Both the position numbers and the translations under genes were made by a program. From positions 1,880,115 through 1,944,114 of the forward strand of contig NZ_LT800499.1 in assembly GCF_900166625.1 (NCBI RefSeq): DNA of 64,000 bases, in the 5' to 3' direction. This document shows, piece after piece, positions 19,451-30,543 of this stretch. The stretch's first letter is position 1; each line of letters begins with the position of its first letter. The notes under the pieces were generated by a model. It was not told the DNA's origin and ran no database searches. It saw only the letters and a list, made by a program, of their open reading frames with translations. This stretch comes from Halobacillus massiliensis (lineage in GTDB: Bacteria > Bacillota > Bacilli > Bacillales > Halobacillaceae).

Positions 19451-19479
19451 TTGATACCCCTTTTCCCCTCTAGTATAAT
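19451..19479 (+). promoter_or_regulatory. Promoter for recJ-apt
   Basis: TTGATA (19451-19456), exactly 17 bases, TATAAT (19474-19479). Near-consensus sigma-A promoter. Confidence 0.75.
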
Positions 19480-19500
19480 AGATGGGTCAGGGGTGAATTT

Positions 19501-21825
19501 ATGTTACGAAGTAAAATGAAATGGAACTTTACATATACAGAGGAACAGGAGCAGGGTTCCTCTTTTAAAGGCATGACTGATTTAACCGAACAGCTTTTGA
19601 AACAACGTCATTTGAAAGACCCGGATGCAATCGATCGTTTTCTGCATCCGTCTGTTAACGATTTACATGATCCTTTCTTACTGAGCGGTATGAAAGAGGC
19701 AGTTGAGCGTGTGAATAGAGCTATAGAAACTGGAGAAAGTATTTTAGTTTATGGCGATTATGATGCCGATGGTGTCAGTTCTACCACCGTTATGGTTGAG
19801 GCACTGAGGGAAGCAGGCGGGATTTGTGAATTTTATATTCCGAATCGTTTTACGGAAGGATATGGACCTAATGAAACAGCATTTCAGGAAGCGGCAGAAG
19901 CAGGATTCGGTCTAATTATTACGGTAGATAATGGGATTGCAGCAGAATATGAGGCAAAGGTTGCTAAAGAACTGGGTATTGATTTAATTATTACTGATCA
20001 CCATGAAGTGCAGGAGGTACTTCCTGATGCTTATGCGATCATTCACCCGAAAACATCAGAGAATTATCCATTTAAAGAATTAGCAGGTGTAGGAGTGGCC
20101 TTTAAGTTTGCGCAGGCCCTGCTTCCTGAATTTCCTAAGCATTTGCTTGATCTAACTGCTTTAGGGACAGTAGCAGATCTCGTCCCGTTAAAAGATGAGA
20201 ATCGGGCGCTCGTATATCTCGGTCTTCAGGCGATGAACAACACAAAAAGAATTGGTCTGCTTGCTTTAATCGAAACATGCGGCATTGACGGAACAATTGA
20301 TGAAGAGACGATAGGGTTTACAATTGGTCCCCGCGTAAATGCTGTCGGCAGGCTTCAGGATGCCTCGCCAGCGGTAGAACTCTTTCTAACTGAAGATACA
20401 GAAGAGGCTGTTCAGCAGGCAGAAATGATAAATGAGCTCAACCAGGAGCGGCAAAAAATTGTGGCTGACATTGCAAAAGAAGCAGAATCTATGCTCATGA
20501 GTAACGAACAGGAGCTTGGAGAAGTTATTGTTGTGGCAAAGGAAGGCTGGAATCCGGGTGTGCTTGGAATTGTTGCTTCTAAGCTGGTACGTACCTTTGA
20601 CCGTCCGGCCATCGTGCTGGGAATAGATGAAGAAAAACAGCAGGCAAAAGGATCAGCTAGGAGTATCGAAGCTTTTGACTTATTTTCGAATTGTATGGAA
20701 ATAAGAGAATTGTTTATTCATTTTGGCGGTCATGCTCAAGCTGCCGGAATGACCGTTGAACTCGACAAAATCTCCCAGATTAGAAGCTCGCTTTGTAAGT
20801 TAGCCAAAGAGAAATTAACTGAAGAAGATTACCAGCAGACCTTAAATATAGAAATGTCGATTGGACTTGAAGATGTTTCTGTTCAACAGATTAAGGAGAT
20901 TTCAAAGTTTCGTCCATTTGGTATGGGAAATCCAAAGCCCCTCTTTCATGTGAAAGAGACACCTAAAGAAATCCGCTTAATCGGCAGCCGGCAGAACCAT
21001 TTAAAAATGCAATTTATCAATGAAAAAGGAAAGCTTGACGGAATAGGATTTGGCATGGGAGATTGCTACCATAAAATCGGCTCCTCAAGTGAACTGGAAG
21101 TCGTAGGAGAACTCAATATCAATGAGTGGAATGGACGAAAAAGCCCTCAAATTATGATCAAAGATCTGCAAGTGGCTCATTGGCAGCTGTTTGACCATAG
21201 AGGTTCTAAACATTTGGATAAGCAGCTAAGTCATGTAGATAGCGAGCGTACTGCGGCTATCCATTTTACAGATCAAAAGCTGCCTGCTGTTCCGTGTAAT
21301 GTATATCATTTTGCAGATATCCATAATACTCTAAGTGCAGACAATATTGATGGGATAATCTTACTAGATTTACCTATACAGCTCTCACAGCTGTCAGAAG
21401 TGATACAAAAGCTTAATCCTTCCCTTGTTTATGCCTGTTATCAGGTAGAAGACGGTGCTTTTTTTCAATCGCTCCCTACACGTGAACATTTTAAGTGGTT
21501 TTATGGTATGCTTGTGAAGCGGGAAAATTTCAATCTTACCTCAGATAAAGAACTTCTTGCCAGAAAAAAAGGCTGGAACCGATCGATGATTGATTTTATT
21601 TCCCAGGTGTTTTTTGAACTGGGTTTTGTTAAAATGGAAGACGGGAAAATCAGCCTTCATTCAAATCCGGTTCAAAGGGACTTAGGTGAGTCGGACCTTT
21701 ATAAGCAAAGGAAAGAACAACTGAACATAGAGCAGACTCTCTATTACTCCACATATAAAGAATTAAAAGACTGGTTGAACCAACAGAGAAAGACCGTCAG
21801 AGAGGAAGTATTAAATGGATTATAA
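19501..21825 (+). CDS. recJ: Single-strand DNA exonuclease RecJ
   Basis: A 774-residue 5'-3' single-strand exonuclease of the DHH family acting in recombination and mismatch repair. Motifs: [16 protein letters not shown] (metal ligands), [14 protein letters not shown] (the DHH), and the DHHA1 domain with [13 protein letters not shown] near residue 407. The OB fold comes next and a C-terminal Firmicute extension (about 570-774) ends the chain. AGGGGTG precedes ATG 19501. The last 11 bases overlap apt. Confidence 0.96.
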   Translation: MLRSKMKWNFTYTEEQEQGSSFKGMTDLTEQLLKQRHLKDPDAIDRFLHPSVNDLHDPFLLSGMKEAVERVNRAIETGESILVYGDYDADGVSSTTVMVEALREAGGICEFYIPNRFTEGYGPNETAFQEAAEAGFGLIITVDNGIAAEYEAKVAKELGIDLIITDHHEVQEVLPDAYAIIHPKTSENYPFKELAGVGVAFKFAQALLPEFPKHLLDLTALGTVADLVPLKDENRALVYLGLQAMNNTKRIGLLALIETCGIDGTIDEETIGFTIGPRVNAVGRLQDASPAVELFLTEDTEEAVQQAEMINELNQERQKIVADIAKEAESMLMSNEQELGEVIVVAKEGWNPGVLGIVASKLVRTFDRPAIVLGIDEEKQQAKGSARSIEAFDLFSNCMEIRELFIHFGGHAQAAGMTVELDKISQIRSSLCKLAKEKLTEEDYQQTLNIEMSIGLEDVSVQQIKEISKFRPFGMGNPKPLFHVKETPKEIRLIGSRQNHLKMQFINEKGKLDGIGFGMGDCYHKIGSSSELEVVGELNINEWNGRKSPQIMIKDLQVAHWQLFDHRGSKHLDKQLSHVDSERTAAIHFTDQKLPAVPCNVYHFADIHNTLSADNIDGIILLDLPIQLSQLSEVIQKLNPSLVYACYQVEDGAFFQSLPTREHFKWFYGMLVKRENFNLTSDKELLARKKGWNRSMIDFISQVFFELGFVKMEDGKISLHSNPVQRDLGESDLYKQRKEQLNIEQTLYYSTYKELKDWLNQQRKTVREEVLNGL

Positions 21826-22327
21826 AAAACATATAGCGATCGTAGAAGACTGGCCTAAAGAAGGTATAAGATTTAAAGACATTACTCCATTGATGGACAA
21901 TGGAAAGGTTTTTAAATCGGCGGTTGATGAGATCGTAGAATATGCCAAAGATAAGGAAATCGAAATTGTCGTTGGACCTGAAGCACGCGGCTTTATCGTA
22001 GGATGTCCGGTCTCTTACGCTCTTGAAGTCGGATTTGCTCCAGTTAGAAAAGAAGGCAAGCTGCCTCGGGAAACAATTAAAATAGACTATGGCCTTGAAT
22101 ATGGTAAGGATGTCCTCACTATTCATAAAGACGCCATAAAACCAGGACAGCGAGTGTTAATTGTAGATGACTTGTTAGCTACCGGCGGAACAATCGAAGC
22201 CACAGTAAACCTTGTGGAACAGCTGGGCGGAGTAGTAGCAGGATGTGCTTTTCTTGTGGAACTAACTTACCTCGAAGGCCGCAGCAAGCTAGAAGGATAT
22301 GATGTTTTAACACTAATGCAATATTAA
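21815..22327 (+). CDS. apt: Adenine phosphoribosyltransferase
   Basis: A 170-residue salvage enzyme making AMP from adenine and PRPP. It has [16 protein letters not shown] near the N-terminus, the adenine pocket [10 protein letters not shown], and the PRPP loop [21 protein letters not shown] about 8 bases upstream supports ATG 21815, which overlaps the recJ end by 11 bases, so the two are co-translated. A terminator follows. Confidence 0.97.
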   Translation: MDYKKHIAIVEDWPKEGIRFKDITPLMDNGKVFKSAVDEIVEYAKDKEIEIVVGPEARGFIVGCPVSYALEVGFAPVRKEGKLPRETIKIDYGLEYGKDVLTIHKDAIKPGQRVLIVDDLLATGGTIEATVNLVEQLGGVVAGCAFLVELTYLEGRSKLEGYDVLTLMQY

Positions 22328-22337
22328 TGATTTGATG

Positions 22338-22374
22338 AAGAGTGCCCTCCTAATTTAGGGCGCTCTTTATTTTA
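22338..22374 (+). terminator. Terminator after apt
   Basis: AAGAGTGCCCT (22338-22348) pairs with AGGGCGCTCTT (22357-22367), one G-U, then a T-rich run. Confidence 0.85.
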
Positions 22375-22430
22375 AAGGGTAGAGACTCCGCTGTGCTAAA
22401 GACGAAATCGATAAAAAAGCACCATTTTCC

Positions 22431-22459
22431 TTTACAATTGCAGCGCTTTTTTTGATAAT
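22431..22459 (+). promoter_or_regulatory. Promoter for relA
   Basis: TTTACA (22431-22436), 17 bases, GATAAT (22454-22459). The leader to ATG 22513 is about 45 bases. Confidence 0.6.
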
Positions 22460-22512
22460 GAGAGGAAACTACTAATTAATTTGAGAAAGCAAAGAGGAAT
22501 CAGGGTGATTGA

Positions 22513-24717
22513 ATGGCTAAAGACAAAATCTTAACAGCCGAAGAAGTGATTGAGCAGGCGAGCGTTTATATGAATGAAAGAGACCTTGCATTTATCCGCA
22601 AGGCTTTTGAGTTTTCCAATCAAGCTCACAGTGAACAATATCGCAAATCAGGGGAACCTTATATAATTCACCCTATCCAAGTAGCAGGCATTCTCGTTAA
22701 TTTAGAGATGGATCCTGAAACGATAGCTGGTGGGTTTCTTCATGATGTAGTAGAAGACACTGATTTTGGCTTGGAAGATATTGAGAGAGAATTTGGAGAA
22801 GAAGTCTCCATGCTTGTCGACGGAGTAACGAAACTAGGGAAGATCAAATATAAGTCTAAAGAAGCCCAGCAGGCTGAAAATCATCGTAAAATGTTTGTGG
22901 CTATGGCTAAAGATATGCGTGTGATTTTAATTAAGCTTGCGGACAGGCTTCATAACATGCGAACACTGAAACATCTTCCTTCTGAGAAACAGCGCAGAAT
23001 TTCAAACGAAACATTAGAAATCTTTGCACCGCTTGCTCACAGGCTCGGAATTTCCGCAATTAAGTGGGAGCTTGAAGATACAGCGTTAAGGTACCTGAAT
23101 CCTCAGCAGTACTATCGAATTGTTCATTTAATGAAGCAAAAGCGGAATGAGCGAGAATACTATATTGAAGATGTCATTAACGAAATCCGAAAGCAATTGG
23201 CGGATGTTGATATTGAAGCGGACTTGAATGGACGGCCGAAACACCTTTACAGTATTTACCGTAAAATGGTGCTGCAAAATAAGCAGTTTAATGAGATTTA
23301 TGATTTGCTCGCTGTACGAATCCTCGTTAGCAGTATAAAAGACTGCTATGCTGTGCTTGGAATTATTCATACGTGCTGGAAGCCGATGCCGGGAAGGTTT
23401 AAGGATTATATAGCGATGCCAAAACCTAACCTCTATCAGTCGCTTCACACTACCGTTATTGGTCCAAAAGGAGATCCTTTAGAAGTTCAGATCCGCACTC
23501 ATGAAATGCATGAGATTGCTGAGTATGGTATTGCAGCACACTGGGCGTATAAAGAAGGAAAACAAGCGGCCTCCAACCATTCTTTCGAAGAAAAACTGAC
23601 ATGGTTTCGAGAAATTTTGGATTCCCAGAGTGAAACCCATGATGCGGAAGAATTTATGGAATCATTAAAAGTTGATTTGTTTTCTGATATGGTCTATGTG
23701 TTTACTCCTAAAGGGGAAGTCGTGGAACTTCCTTCGGGATCCGTTCCGATTGATTTTGCTTATCGAATTCATACCGAAGTCGGCAATCAGACGATTGGAG
23801 CGAAAGTAAACGGAAAAATGGAGCCGCTTGATTATGTGCTTAATACGGGTGACATTGTAGAAATGATGACATCCAAGCATTCCTATGGTCCGTCAAAAGA
23901 CTGGATAAAGCTGGCACAGACATCACAGGCAAAAAATAAGATTAAACAGTTCTTTAAACGCCAGCAAAAAGAAGAAAATGTTGAAAAAGGGCGTGAAGCT
24001 GTAGAACGTGAGATTCGAAACATGGGTCTACAACCGAAAGAAGTGTTTACAGCGGACAATTTAGACAGGGTCTCAGAAAAATTTAATTTCGCTAATGAAG
24101 AGGACATGTTTGCTGCCGTAGGCTACCAAGGTATAACAGCTGCACAAATTGCGACAAGGCTGACGGAGAAGCTGAGAAAGCAAATACAGAAGGAACAGAA
24201 TCTAGAGCAGACACTGGCAGACGTATCGACAACTGAGATAAAGACTTCTGCTTCACGCGGAAAGAAAGATTCCGGAGTAAGAGTAGAAGGTGTAGACAAT
24301 CTGCTCGTCCGCTTATCTAAATGCTGTAATCCTGTCCCAGGAGACGAGATTATTGGTTATATAACGAAAGGCCGCGGAGTTTCCGTTCACCGTACAGACT
24401 GCCCGAATGTTCATACAGAAGAGGCCAAATCACGACTGCTTACCGTTTATTGGGAGAAAGGTTTCACTGACAGCAAACAATATCACGTGGATCTTGAGAT
24501 CTGGGGCTATGACCGCCGAGGCCTCCTCAATGAAGTCCTGCAGGCAGTTAATGAAACAAGAACAAATATAACGGCGGTTTCCGGGAAATCAGACCGAAAT
24601 AAAATGGCTACTATTCACATTACTATCTTAATACAAAACACAGAGCATTTAAGAAAAATAGTTGAACGAATAAAGCAGATTCAAGAGGTATATACGGTTA
24701 GAAGAGTGATGCAGTAA
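22513..24717 (+). CDS. relA: Bifunctional (p)ppGpp synthetase/hydrolase Rel
   Basis: A 734-residue RSH enzyme that makes and degrades (p)ppGpp. The HD hydrolase domain (about 25-200) carries [11 protein letters not shown] and the HNMRTL motif. The synthetase domain (about 230-350) has YSIYRKM and ESLHT-like [16 protein letters not shown] (about 390-450, [14 protein letters not shown]), a conserved cysteine segment ([12 protein letters not shown]) and a C-terminal ACT domain (about 655-730) follow. Both catalytic sites look intact. A good promoter lies upstream, and dtd follows 14 bases later. Confidence 0.97.
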   Translation: MAKDKILTAEEVIEQASVYMNERDLAFIRKAFEFSNQAHSEQYRKSGEPYIIHPIQVAGILVNLEMDPETIAGGFLHDVVEDTDFGLEDIEREFGEEVSMLVDGVTKLGKIKYKSKEAQQAENHRKMFVAMAKDMRVILIKLADRLHNMRTLKHLPSEKQRRISNETLEIFAPLAHRLGISAIKWELEDTALRYLNPQQYYRIVHLMKQKRNEREYYIEDVINEIRKQLADVDIEADLNGRPKHLYSIYRKMVLQNKQFNEIYDLLAVRILVSSIKDCYAVLGIIHTCWKPMPGRFKDYIAMPKPNLYQSLHTTVIGPKGDPLEVQIRTHEMHEIAEYGIAAHWAYKEGKQAASNHSFEEKLTWFREILDSQSETHDAEEFMESLKVDLFSDMVYVFTPKGEVVELPSGSVPIDFAYRIHTEVGNQTIGAKVNGKMEPLDYVLNTGDIVEMMTSKHSYGPSKDWIKLAQTSQAKNKIKQFFKRQQKEENVEKGREAVEREIRNMGLQPKEVFTADNLDRVSEKFNFANEEDMFAAVGYQGITAAQIATRLTEKLRKQIQKEQNLEQTLADVSTTEIKTSASRGKKDSGVRVEGVDNLLVRLSKCCNPVPGDEIIGYITKGRGVSVHRTDCPNVHTEEAKSRLLTVYWEKGFTDSKQYHVDLEIWGYDRRGLLNEVLQAVNETRTNITAVSGKSDRNKMATIHITILIQNTEHLRKIVERIKQIQEVYTVRRVMQ

Positions 24718-24731
24718 TTGGAGGATTTAAG

Positions 24732-25181
24732 ATGAGAGCAGTAGTGCAGAGGAGTAATAAAGCTTCTGTTACCGTAAACGGTGAAGTGGTTGGGGAAATT
24801 AATCACGGGCTTGTCGTTTTATTGGGAGTTACCCATGAGGATACTGAAGAAGATGCCAAGTATTTAGCTAGTAAAATTCCTCACCTTCGTATCTTTGAGG
24901 ATGAAAATAGCAAGATGAATTTATCTTTATCCTCTATAGAAGGAAGTCTTTTATCTATTTCTCAGTTCACTTTATACGGTGACTGCCGAAAGGGAAGAAG
25001 ACCTAATTTTATGAACGCTGCAAAGCCTGAGCAGGCACTTGAGCTTTATGAAACATTTAATCAGCTGATAGCCGATGAAGGGGTTCATGTAGAAACTGGA
25101 ACTTTTGGAGAGATGATGGATGTCCAGTTGACAAATAGTGGACCGGTGACGCTTATTTTAGACAGTAAAGAAAGAGGCTGA
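24732..25181 (+). CDS. dtd: D-aminoacyl-tRNA deacylase Dtd
   Basis: A 149-residue proofreading enzyme that hydrolyses D-aminoacyl-tRNAs (D-Tyr and others). The two active-site motifs are present: SQFTLYGD and NSGPVT; the latter holds the Gly-cisPro pair that excludes L-amino acids. TTGGAGG precedes ATG 24732. In one transcription unit with relA; a terminator lies about 75 bases past the stop. Confidence 0.96.
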   Translation: MRAVVQRSNKASVTVNGEVVGEINHGLVVLLGVTHEDTEEDAKYLASKIPHLRIFEDENSKMNLSLSSIEGSLLSISQFTLYGDCRKGRRPNFMNAAKPEQALELYETFNQLIADEGVHVETGTFGEMMDVQLTNSGPVTLILDSKERG

Positions 25182-25255
25182 GGCAGAACGACTGGCTGAC
25201 AATGGCTCCGGCTATTTGAAAAATATGAAGCGGTTTTGGTGAAGGATAGGAGAAG

Positions 25256-25287
25256 AAACAAGGGGTACTATACCCCTTGTTTTTTTA
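25256..25287. terminator. Bidirectional terminator between dtd and the amidase gene
   Basis: AAACAAGGGGTA (25256-25267) pairs with TACCCCTTGTTT (25271-25282), 3-nt loop, then more T. It serves convergent dtd (+) and the amidase gene (-). Confidence 0.9.
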
Positions 25288-26739
25288 ATTAAAATATTGG
25301 ATAAGACCGTTTGTAATGCCTTGGCTTACTTTATTTTGATAGCTTGGCGTTTTCACCATTTTTTCTTCGTTGACATCAGAGGTAAAGCCTAATTCCATTA
25401 AAACCGCAGGTGTATTGCTGTAACGCAGGAGATGAAAACTTTCATTTATAATTCCGCGGTCTCTTTGACCCGTAGCTCGTGCTGCAGAGGATTGGACCAG
25501 GGAAGCTAAATAGCTCGAGTTGGAGCTGTAAAAGAAAGTGGAAATACCATTTGCTTTAATCGAAGAAGGGACACTGTTGAAATGAAGACTAATAAAAGCA
25601 TCACCATTGGCCGCGTTCGCAATGGATGTTCTTAATGCCAGTGATACGTAGGAGTCATTCGATCTAGTCATAACCACTTTGGCTCCATTACTTTCCAGGT
25701 CAGCTTTTAGTTTATGAACGGTTTTTAATGTTAAGGTTTTTTCGTAGCTGCCGCTTCTTCCAATGGCTCCTGGATCAAATCCTCCGTGGCCTGCATCTAA
25801 AATAATGGTTTTGCCTTTTAAGCTTCCTGATGTGGAAACTGGTGCTGCGTCGGAGGTTTCTTTAACAATCCAGCCGGCAACGTATGCTGATTTATTATTG
25901 TAGGATACTTTAAACCATTGACCGTCTTTTGCGATTACATTAAATTCTTCTCCTTTATTAGCTCTTCCAACAATTTTATAACCCGTAGACGGACCGCTTC
26001 GAATGTTCGTTGCATTATATTCCAAGGAAATCTTCGTGCTGCTTCTTTTTGGAGTAGAAGCAGATGATTCGCTCCCGGTAGTGACAAGCCATCCTGCAAC
26101 CCAGCCCGTCTTACTGCCGCTTAGCTTAATTTCATACCAGCCTGATTTCTTTTGAATATAATCAAAACCTTCATTTTTTCTTACCTGTCTTAAGATTGAG
26201 CTGCTTGTAGTACCACTAGCTCTTACATTTAAGACAGCCGCAGTGACTTTAAGCTTTCCTGCAGATTTCTTGTTGTTTACTGCGGGAGCATTAGAGTATG
26301 TACTCAAATAATCTCGGTGTACCCAACCGGAACTTTTGGCGCGGCTGATTTTTATCCAGTCGCCTTTCTCGTCAATTTTTGTTACTGCTTCATTTTTCAT
26401 AAGATAGTCTTTTACTGTTCCTGAGAGACTGCCGGTTGAGCGTACTCTTAAGTAATCAGCTTTTGACACGACGGTTGCGGATTTCTTTAAGGAAACTAGC
26501 CAGCCGGCAACCCAGCCGGAACGCTTTTTCCACCTAATCTTTAGCCAGTCACCTTTTCGATCTTCTACTGTAAACGTTTCATTCTTATGAACTTTCCCAA
26601 GAATTGAATCGGACAGACCAGGGCCTGACCTTACGTGTAAGTTATTCACTTGTACGGTGGCTGAATCGGCATTCACTGCCCCTGGAAAGAATAGGATAAA
26701 GCCGGTGAGAAGAATAATAAATGACAGCCATCCTTTCAT
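25285..26739 (-). CDS. Secreted N-acetylmuramoyl-L-alanine amidase with four SH3b repeats (YrvJ-like)
   Basis: A 484-residue cell-wall hydrolase. A signal peptide (about 1-24, cut near VNADS) is followed by four bacterial SH3 domains (about 26-85, 87-147, 161-221 and 236-297), each with an LHVRSGPGLSDSILG-like opening, and a linker. The C-terminal Amidase_3 domain is at about 312-484, with zinc ligands in LDAGHGG, the Glu of SYEKTL and SLHFNS, and the catalytic Glu in MELGF. It cleaves the bond between muramic acid and L-alanine. B. subtilis yrvJ sits in the same place between dtd and hisS. A ribosome site (GGAGGTG) lies 5' of the ATG on the minus strand. Confidence 0.92.
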   Translation of the reverse strand: MKGWLSFIILLTGFILFFPGAVNADSATVQVNNLHVRSGPGLSDSILGKVHKNETFTVEDRKGDWLKIRWKKRSGWVAGWLVSLKKSATVVSKADYLRVRSTGSLSGTVKDYLMKNEAVTKIDEKGDWIKISRAKSSGWVHRDYLSTYSNAPAVNNKKSAGKLKVTAAVLNVRASGTTSSSILRQVRKNEGFDYIQKKSGWYEIKLSGSKTGWVAGWLVTTGSESSASTPKRSSTKISLEYNATNIRSGPSTGYKIVGRANKGEEFNVIAKDGQWFKVSYNNKSAYVAGWIVKETSDAAPVSTSGSLKGKTIILDAGHGGFDPGAIGRSGSYEKTLTLKTVHKLKADLESNGAKVVMTRSNDSYVSLALRTSIANAANGDAFISLHFNSVPSSIKANGISTFFYSSNSSYLASLVQSSAARATGQRDRGIINESFHLLRYSNTPAVLMELGFTSDVNEEKMVKTPSYQNKVSQGITNGLIQYFN

Positions 26740-26842
26740 AAACTTGTATACACCTCCATTTTTTAGTAATGCTATGACTAATTCGACAAAATTCTATGGT
26801 TTCCTTCATTTTTTTTAAAAAGCCTTTTCCCTTTAAATAAAC

Positions 26843-26872
26843 TTGACATTGTATTCATAAAACCATTATTAT
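26843..26872 (+). promoter_or_regulatory. Promoter for the hisS-aspS leader
   Basis: TTGACA (26843-26848), 18 bases, TATTAT (26867-26872). It starts a leader of about 300 bases that contains the T-box. Confidence 0.7.
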
Positions 26873-26894
26873 AGTATCCATATCGAAATTGAAA

Positions 26895-27148
26895 CGAATA
26901 AAACCATTGAGGAAAAAAGTAACACGGATATTGTCATAACAGAGAGAGAATGCCGTCTGGCTGGAAGCATTCTTTTTGACGCCCGGGTGAAAGACATTTC
27001 CTAGGTGCCCCATTGAAACCATAAGGCAGTAAATGAGGACGTATGCAGGCGTTAACTGTATCGAGTGGAAGCGCACAAAGCTTCAACTAGGGTGGCAACG
27101 CGGGTAAAGTCCCGTCCCTTTCTATTAGAGAGGGACGGGACTTTTTTG
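26895..27148 (+). promoter_or_regulatory. T-box riboswitch upstream of hisS-aspS
   Basis: The T-box sequence AGGGTGGCAACGCGGG is at 27089-27104, and a terminator with a 13-bp-plus stem (AAAGTCCCGTCCCT with AGGGACGGGACTTT, ending about 27148) follows. Stem I closes by AGGAAA (26910-26915) with TTTCCT (26997-27002); AGTA (26918-26921) supplies the S-turn opposite the specifier. The specifier position reads GACAT (26993-26997), giving GAC (Asp) and, overlapping, CAT (His), which matches the two downstream synthetases. Uncharged tRNA would favour the antiterminator. Confidence 0.93.
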
Positions 27149-27180
27149 TGTTATAAAGCTATATTTAGGAGGAAAATTAA

Positions 27181-28461
27181 ATGAGAGCACCTCGAGGAAC
27201 TCAGGATATCTTGCCAGGTACTTCAGAAAAATGGCAATTTGTTGAGAAGAAGCTTATCGACCTTTGTCGTCGTTATAATTATAAGGAAATTCGTACACCG
27301 ATTTTTGAACATACGGAACTATTCCAGCGTGGAGTAGGCGACAGCACTGATATCGTTCAGAAGGAAATGTATACATTCGAAGATCGGGGAGGAAGAAGCG
27401 TCACATTAAGACCTGAAGGAACCGCCTCAACCGTTCGTTCATTTGTACAAAACAAATTATTCGGTCTTCCTAATCAGCCGACAAAACTGTTTTATATTGG
27501 ACCAATGTTCCGTTATGAACGTCCACAGCAAGGAAGGCTGAGACAGTTTGTTCAATTTGGAATTGAAGCAATGGGCAGTGAAGATCCGGCTATAGATGCT
27601 GAAGTGATGGCCTTAGCCATGAACTCCTATAAGGAGCTCGGATTAAATTCTTTAACTTTAGTGATAAACAGTCTTGGAGATAAAGAAAGCCGCCAAAATC
27701 ATAAGGAAGCGTTAATTTCCCACTTCACACCATATCGTGAAGAGCTTTGTTCAGATTGTCAGGTGCGTCTTGAACAGAACCCTCTGCGAGTTCTTGATTG
27801 CAAAAAGGATAAAGATCACCCAGCAATGAAGACAGCACCATCCATTCTTGAATATTTAAATGAAGAATCTCTAGAATATTTTGAAAAGGTTAAAGCATTT
27901 CTCGATCTTATGGAAATTGACTATGTAGTTGATCCAAATCTTGTTCGCGGGCTGGATTATTACAATCACACAGCTTTTGAAATTATGAGCAATGCGGAAG
28001 GTTTTGGAGCAATAACCACACTAAGCGGAGGAGGCCGTTACAATGGTCTTGTCGAAGAAATAGGAGGTCCACAGACGAGCGGCATCGGTTTTGCGATGAG
28101 TATTGAACGCTTGCTGATGGCACTTGAAGCAGAGAATATCAAGCTTCCTATCGAAGAAACCCTCGACTGCTATGTTGTAGCCATGGGAGAGAAAGCAGAG
28201 CAGGAAGCTGTACGCTTAACCTACCAGCTTAGACAATCGGGAATTCAGGTGGAGAAAGACTACCTGCAGAGAAGAATGAAAGGCCAGTTTAAATCAGCTG
28301 ACCGTTTAAAAGCTAAATATGTCATCGTTATTGGTGACAATGAACTTGAAAATAACGCCGCTACTATGAAAGATATGAACAGTGGTGAACAGAAAGAAAT
28401 TAAGCTGAATGAAATTACAGATTATTTAAGGGATAAGCTGGCAGGAGGGAAAGTTATATGA
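27181..28461 (+). CDS. hisS: Histidyl-tRNA synthetase
   Basis: A 426-residue class II synthetase. Motif 1 lies around residues 40-60, motif 2 is [15 protein letters not shown], the histidine-specific motif is [14 protein letters not shown], motif 3 is [11 protein letters not shown], and the anticodon-binding domain (about 328-420) closes the chain. The family start [12 protein letters not shown] is preserved. TAGGAGG precedes ATG 27181. It is controlled by the T-box leader and shares ATGA with aspS. Confidence 0.97.
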   Translation: MRAPRGTQDILPGTSEKWQFVEKKLIDLCRRYNYKEIRTPIFEHTELFQRGVGDSTDIVQKEMYTFEDRGGRSVTLRPEGTASTVRSFVQNKLFGLPNQPTKLFYIGPMFRYERPQQGRLRQFVQFGIEAMGSEDPAIDAEVMALAMNSYKELGLNSLTLVINSLGDKESRQNHKEALISHFTPYREELCSDCQVRLEQNPLRVLDCKKDKDHPAMKTAPSILEYLNEESLEYFEKVKAFLDLMEIDYVVDPNLVRGLDYYNHTAFEIMSNAEGFGAITTLSGGGRYNGLVEEIGGPQTSGIGFAMSIERLLMALEAENIKLPIEETLDCYVVAMGEKAEQEAVRLTYQLRQSGIQVEKDYLQRRMKGQFKSADRLKAKYVIVIGDNELENNAATMKDMNSGEQKEIKLNEITDYLRDKLAGGKVI

Positions 28462-30227
28462 AACGTACACCGTGCGGAACATTAAGAACAGAAAATAAAA
28501 AAAGTAAAGTTAAGTTAAAAGGCTGGGTGCAAAAACGGCGTGATCTTGGAGGAGTAATATTCATTGATCTTAGAGACCGTTCAGGCACTGTGCAAGTTGT
28601 ATTTAATCCTGAAACCTCTGAAAAAGCTCTTGAAACGGCAGAAAATATCCGCAGCGAATACGTCATTGAAGTAACTGGGGAAGTCGTCTTGAGAGAAGAA
28701 AATACTGTTAACCCGAATATGAAAACTGGCCAGGTTGAAATTCTTGCCTCTGAGGTTGCTGTTTTAAATAAAGCAAAGACTCCTCCATTTATGATTGAAG
28801 ATGAAACGGAAGTTTCTGAGGATATCCGGTTAAAGTACCGCTATCTTGACCTGCGACGCAAGGAAATGCAGGAGACGTTTAAATTACGTCATCAGACTAC
28901 CCAGTCGATCCGGCAGTTTTTAAATGAAGAAGAATATCTGGAAATGGAAACACCAATGCTTACTAAAAGTACACCGGAAGGAGCACGCGACTACTTGGTG
29001 CCAAGCCGTGTTCATGAAGGAGAATTTTACGCTCTGCCACAGTCTCCACAATTATTTAAACAAATGCTGATGATGGGAGGCTTCGAAAAGTATTATCAAA
29101 TCGCCAGATGTTTTCGCGATGAAGATTTACGAGCCGACCGACAGCCTGAATTTACCCAGGTAGATATTGAGACATCTTTCATGTCTAAAGAAGAAATCAT
29201 GGCAATGACTGAACGCATGATGGCGCGTGTAATGAAAGAGGTAAAAGGAGTGGAGATCCCGACTCCTTTTAACAGAATGAGCTATGATGAAGCTATGGAA
29301 CGCTTTGGCTCTGATAAGCCGGACACTCGTTTTGGGCTAGAGCTAGTGAATCTTTCGGAAATGATGAAAGACAGCGGCTTTAAAGTATTTAACAGTGCTG
29401 TTGCTTCTGGAGGTAAGGTAAGTGCGATTAATGTCAAAGGGAAAGCTGATGAGTTCTCCCGTAAAGACATTGATCATTTAACGGAGGATGTTAAAGTTTA
29501 TGGAGCAAAAGGGTTAGCGTGGATGAAAGTTAAAGAAGGTAAACTCAATGGCCCAATTGCCAAGTTTTTTGAGGGAGAGGAAGCGGAGCAGCTTCTAAAA
29601 GCGCTTGAAGCAAAGAATGGTGACTTGCTGCTGTTTGTAGCTGATCAGCCATCGATCGTTTCCGATAGTTTAGGAGCCCTTCGTTTGAAGCTTGGAAAAA
29701 GGTTAGGTTTAATTGATGAATCGAAATTTAATTTCTTATGGGTAGTTGACTGGCCGCTGTTTGAATATGATGAGGAGCTTAATCGCTTCTTTGCCGCCCA
29801 CCATCCATTTACTATGCCTGAAAATGGCGATGTAAGCCGTATTGTTGAGGATCCGGCCAATGCCAGAGCGGAAGCCTATGATATCGTATTAAATGGGTAT
29901 GAACTCGGGGGCGGTTCGCTGCGTATTTATCAAAAAGAGATGCAGGAGCGTATGTTTGAAGCGTTAGGCTTCTCGAAAGAAGAAGCAGAGGAACAATTTG
30001 GTTTTCTTCTTGAAGCCCTTGAGTACGGCACACCTCCACACGGGGGGATCGCTTTTGGTTTAGACCGTTTAATCATGCTGCTGGCTGGAAGAAATAATTT
30101 AAGAGATACTATTCTTTTCCCGAAGACAGCATCTGCTCAAGATCCTTTAACAGATGCACCAGGGCGAGTAAGTGATGCCCAATTAAGAGAACTCAACCTG
30201 CAGGTGACAACGAAAAAACAGGTCTGA
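28458..30227 (+). CDS. aspS: Aspartyl-tRNA synthetase
   Basis: A 589-residue bacterial-type AspRS. It has an N-terminal OB anticodon-binding domain (about 18-105, [19 protein letters not shown]), a class II core with motif 2 ([18 protein letters not shown]), a bacterial GAD insertion (about 300-410), and motif 3 (GIAFGLDRL). ATGA overlap with the hisS stop indicates coupled translation. Sequence alone does not show whether it also charges tRNA-Asn. The 6S RNA gene follows. Confidence 0.97.
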   Translation: MKRTPCGTLRTENKKSKVKLKGWVQKRRDLGGVIFIDLRDRSGTVQVVFNPETSEKALETAENIRSEYVIEVTGEVVLREENTVNPNMKTGQVEILASEVAVLNKAKTPPFMIEDETEVSEDIRLKYRYLDLRRKEMQETFKLRHQTTQSIRQFLNEEEYLEMETPMLTKSTPEGARDYLVPSRVHEGEFYALPQSPQLFKQMLMMGGFEKYYQIARCFRDEDLRADRQPEFTQVDIETSFMSKEEIMAMTERMMARVMKEVKGVEIPTPFNRMSYDEAMERFGSDKPDTRFGLELVNLSEMMKDSGFKVFNSAVASGGKVSAINVKGKADEFSRKDIDHLTEDVKVYGAKGLAWMKVKEGKLNGPIAKFFEGEEAEQLLKALEAKNGDLLLFVADQPSIVSDSLGALRLKLGKRLGLIDESKFNFLWVVDWPLFEYDEELNRFFAAHHPFTMPENGDVSRIVEDPANARAEAYDIVLNGYELGGGSLRIYQKEMQERMFEALGFSKEEAEEQFGFLLEALEYGTPPHGGIAFGLDRLIMLLAGRNNLRDTILFPKTASAQDPLTDAPGRVSDAQLRELNLQVTTKKQV

Positions 30228-30256
30228 AGACTCACTCATAAAGCGTCGTTCTTTGC

Positions 30257-30285
30257 TTGATTGCAATAATTTTTTGTGCTATGAT
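30257..30285 (+). promoter_or_regulatory. Promoter for 6S RNA
   Basis: TTGATT (30257-30262), 17 bases, TATGAT (30280-30285) with TG in the extended -10 position. Predicted start is about 30292. Confidence 0.65.
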
Positions 30286-30291
30286 TTGATT

Positions 30292-30496
30292 ACAATAAAT
30301 AACCAATCCTGATGTGTGCGTTGTTCGAATGTACGTTTTGACCGAACATTTTTGAAACGGGAGCCTGACGTCTTCACATGGAATGCAAGCCTCTTATCGA
30401 TAGTGGAGGACGCAAGAAGTGTGGAGCAGGGCACCCACCTGCCTGGAGCGGGTTCAAAACTCATGATACGACGGCACAATTGGGATTGGTTTTTTG
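30292..30496 (+). ncRNA. ssrS: 6S RNA (bsrA-type)
   Basis: A non-coding stretch right after aspS, the position of 6S-1 RNA in B. subtilis. The ends pair as AACCAATCC (30301-30309) with GGATTGGTT (30483-30491), and TCCTGATGTG at the 5' end plus GAACATTTTTGAA inside recall the Bacillus 6S-1 sequence. The RNA folds as a long rod with a central bubble and binds RNA polymerase-sigma-A to reduce transcription in stationary phase. A T-run ends the transcript. Exact ends are estimated. Confidence 0.85.
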
Positions 30497-30501
30497 TTGT
30501 T

Positions 30502-30537
30502 AAAAAGGGCTGTTTCCAATAGGAAACAGCCCTTTTT
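30502..30537. terminator. Bidirectional terminator between 6S RNA and rsfA
   Basis: AAAAAGGGCTGTTTCC (30502-30517) pairs perfectly with GGAAACAGCCCTTTTT (30522-30537), 4-nt loop. Sixteen pairs with A and T tails on both sides. Confidence 0.93.
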
Positions 30538-30543
30538 CTCTTG

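Noticed and set aside
26855-27076. Minus-strand frame of 73 residues
   Set aside because: It falls within the promoter and T-box leader of hisS; the RNA structure explains the sequence.
30279-30522. Short frames on both strands
   Set aside because: They lie inside the 6S RNA and its terminator and have no ribosome site.
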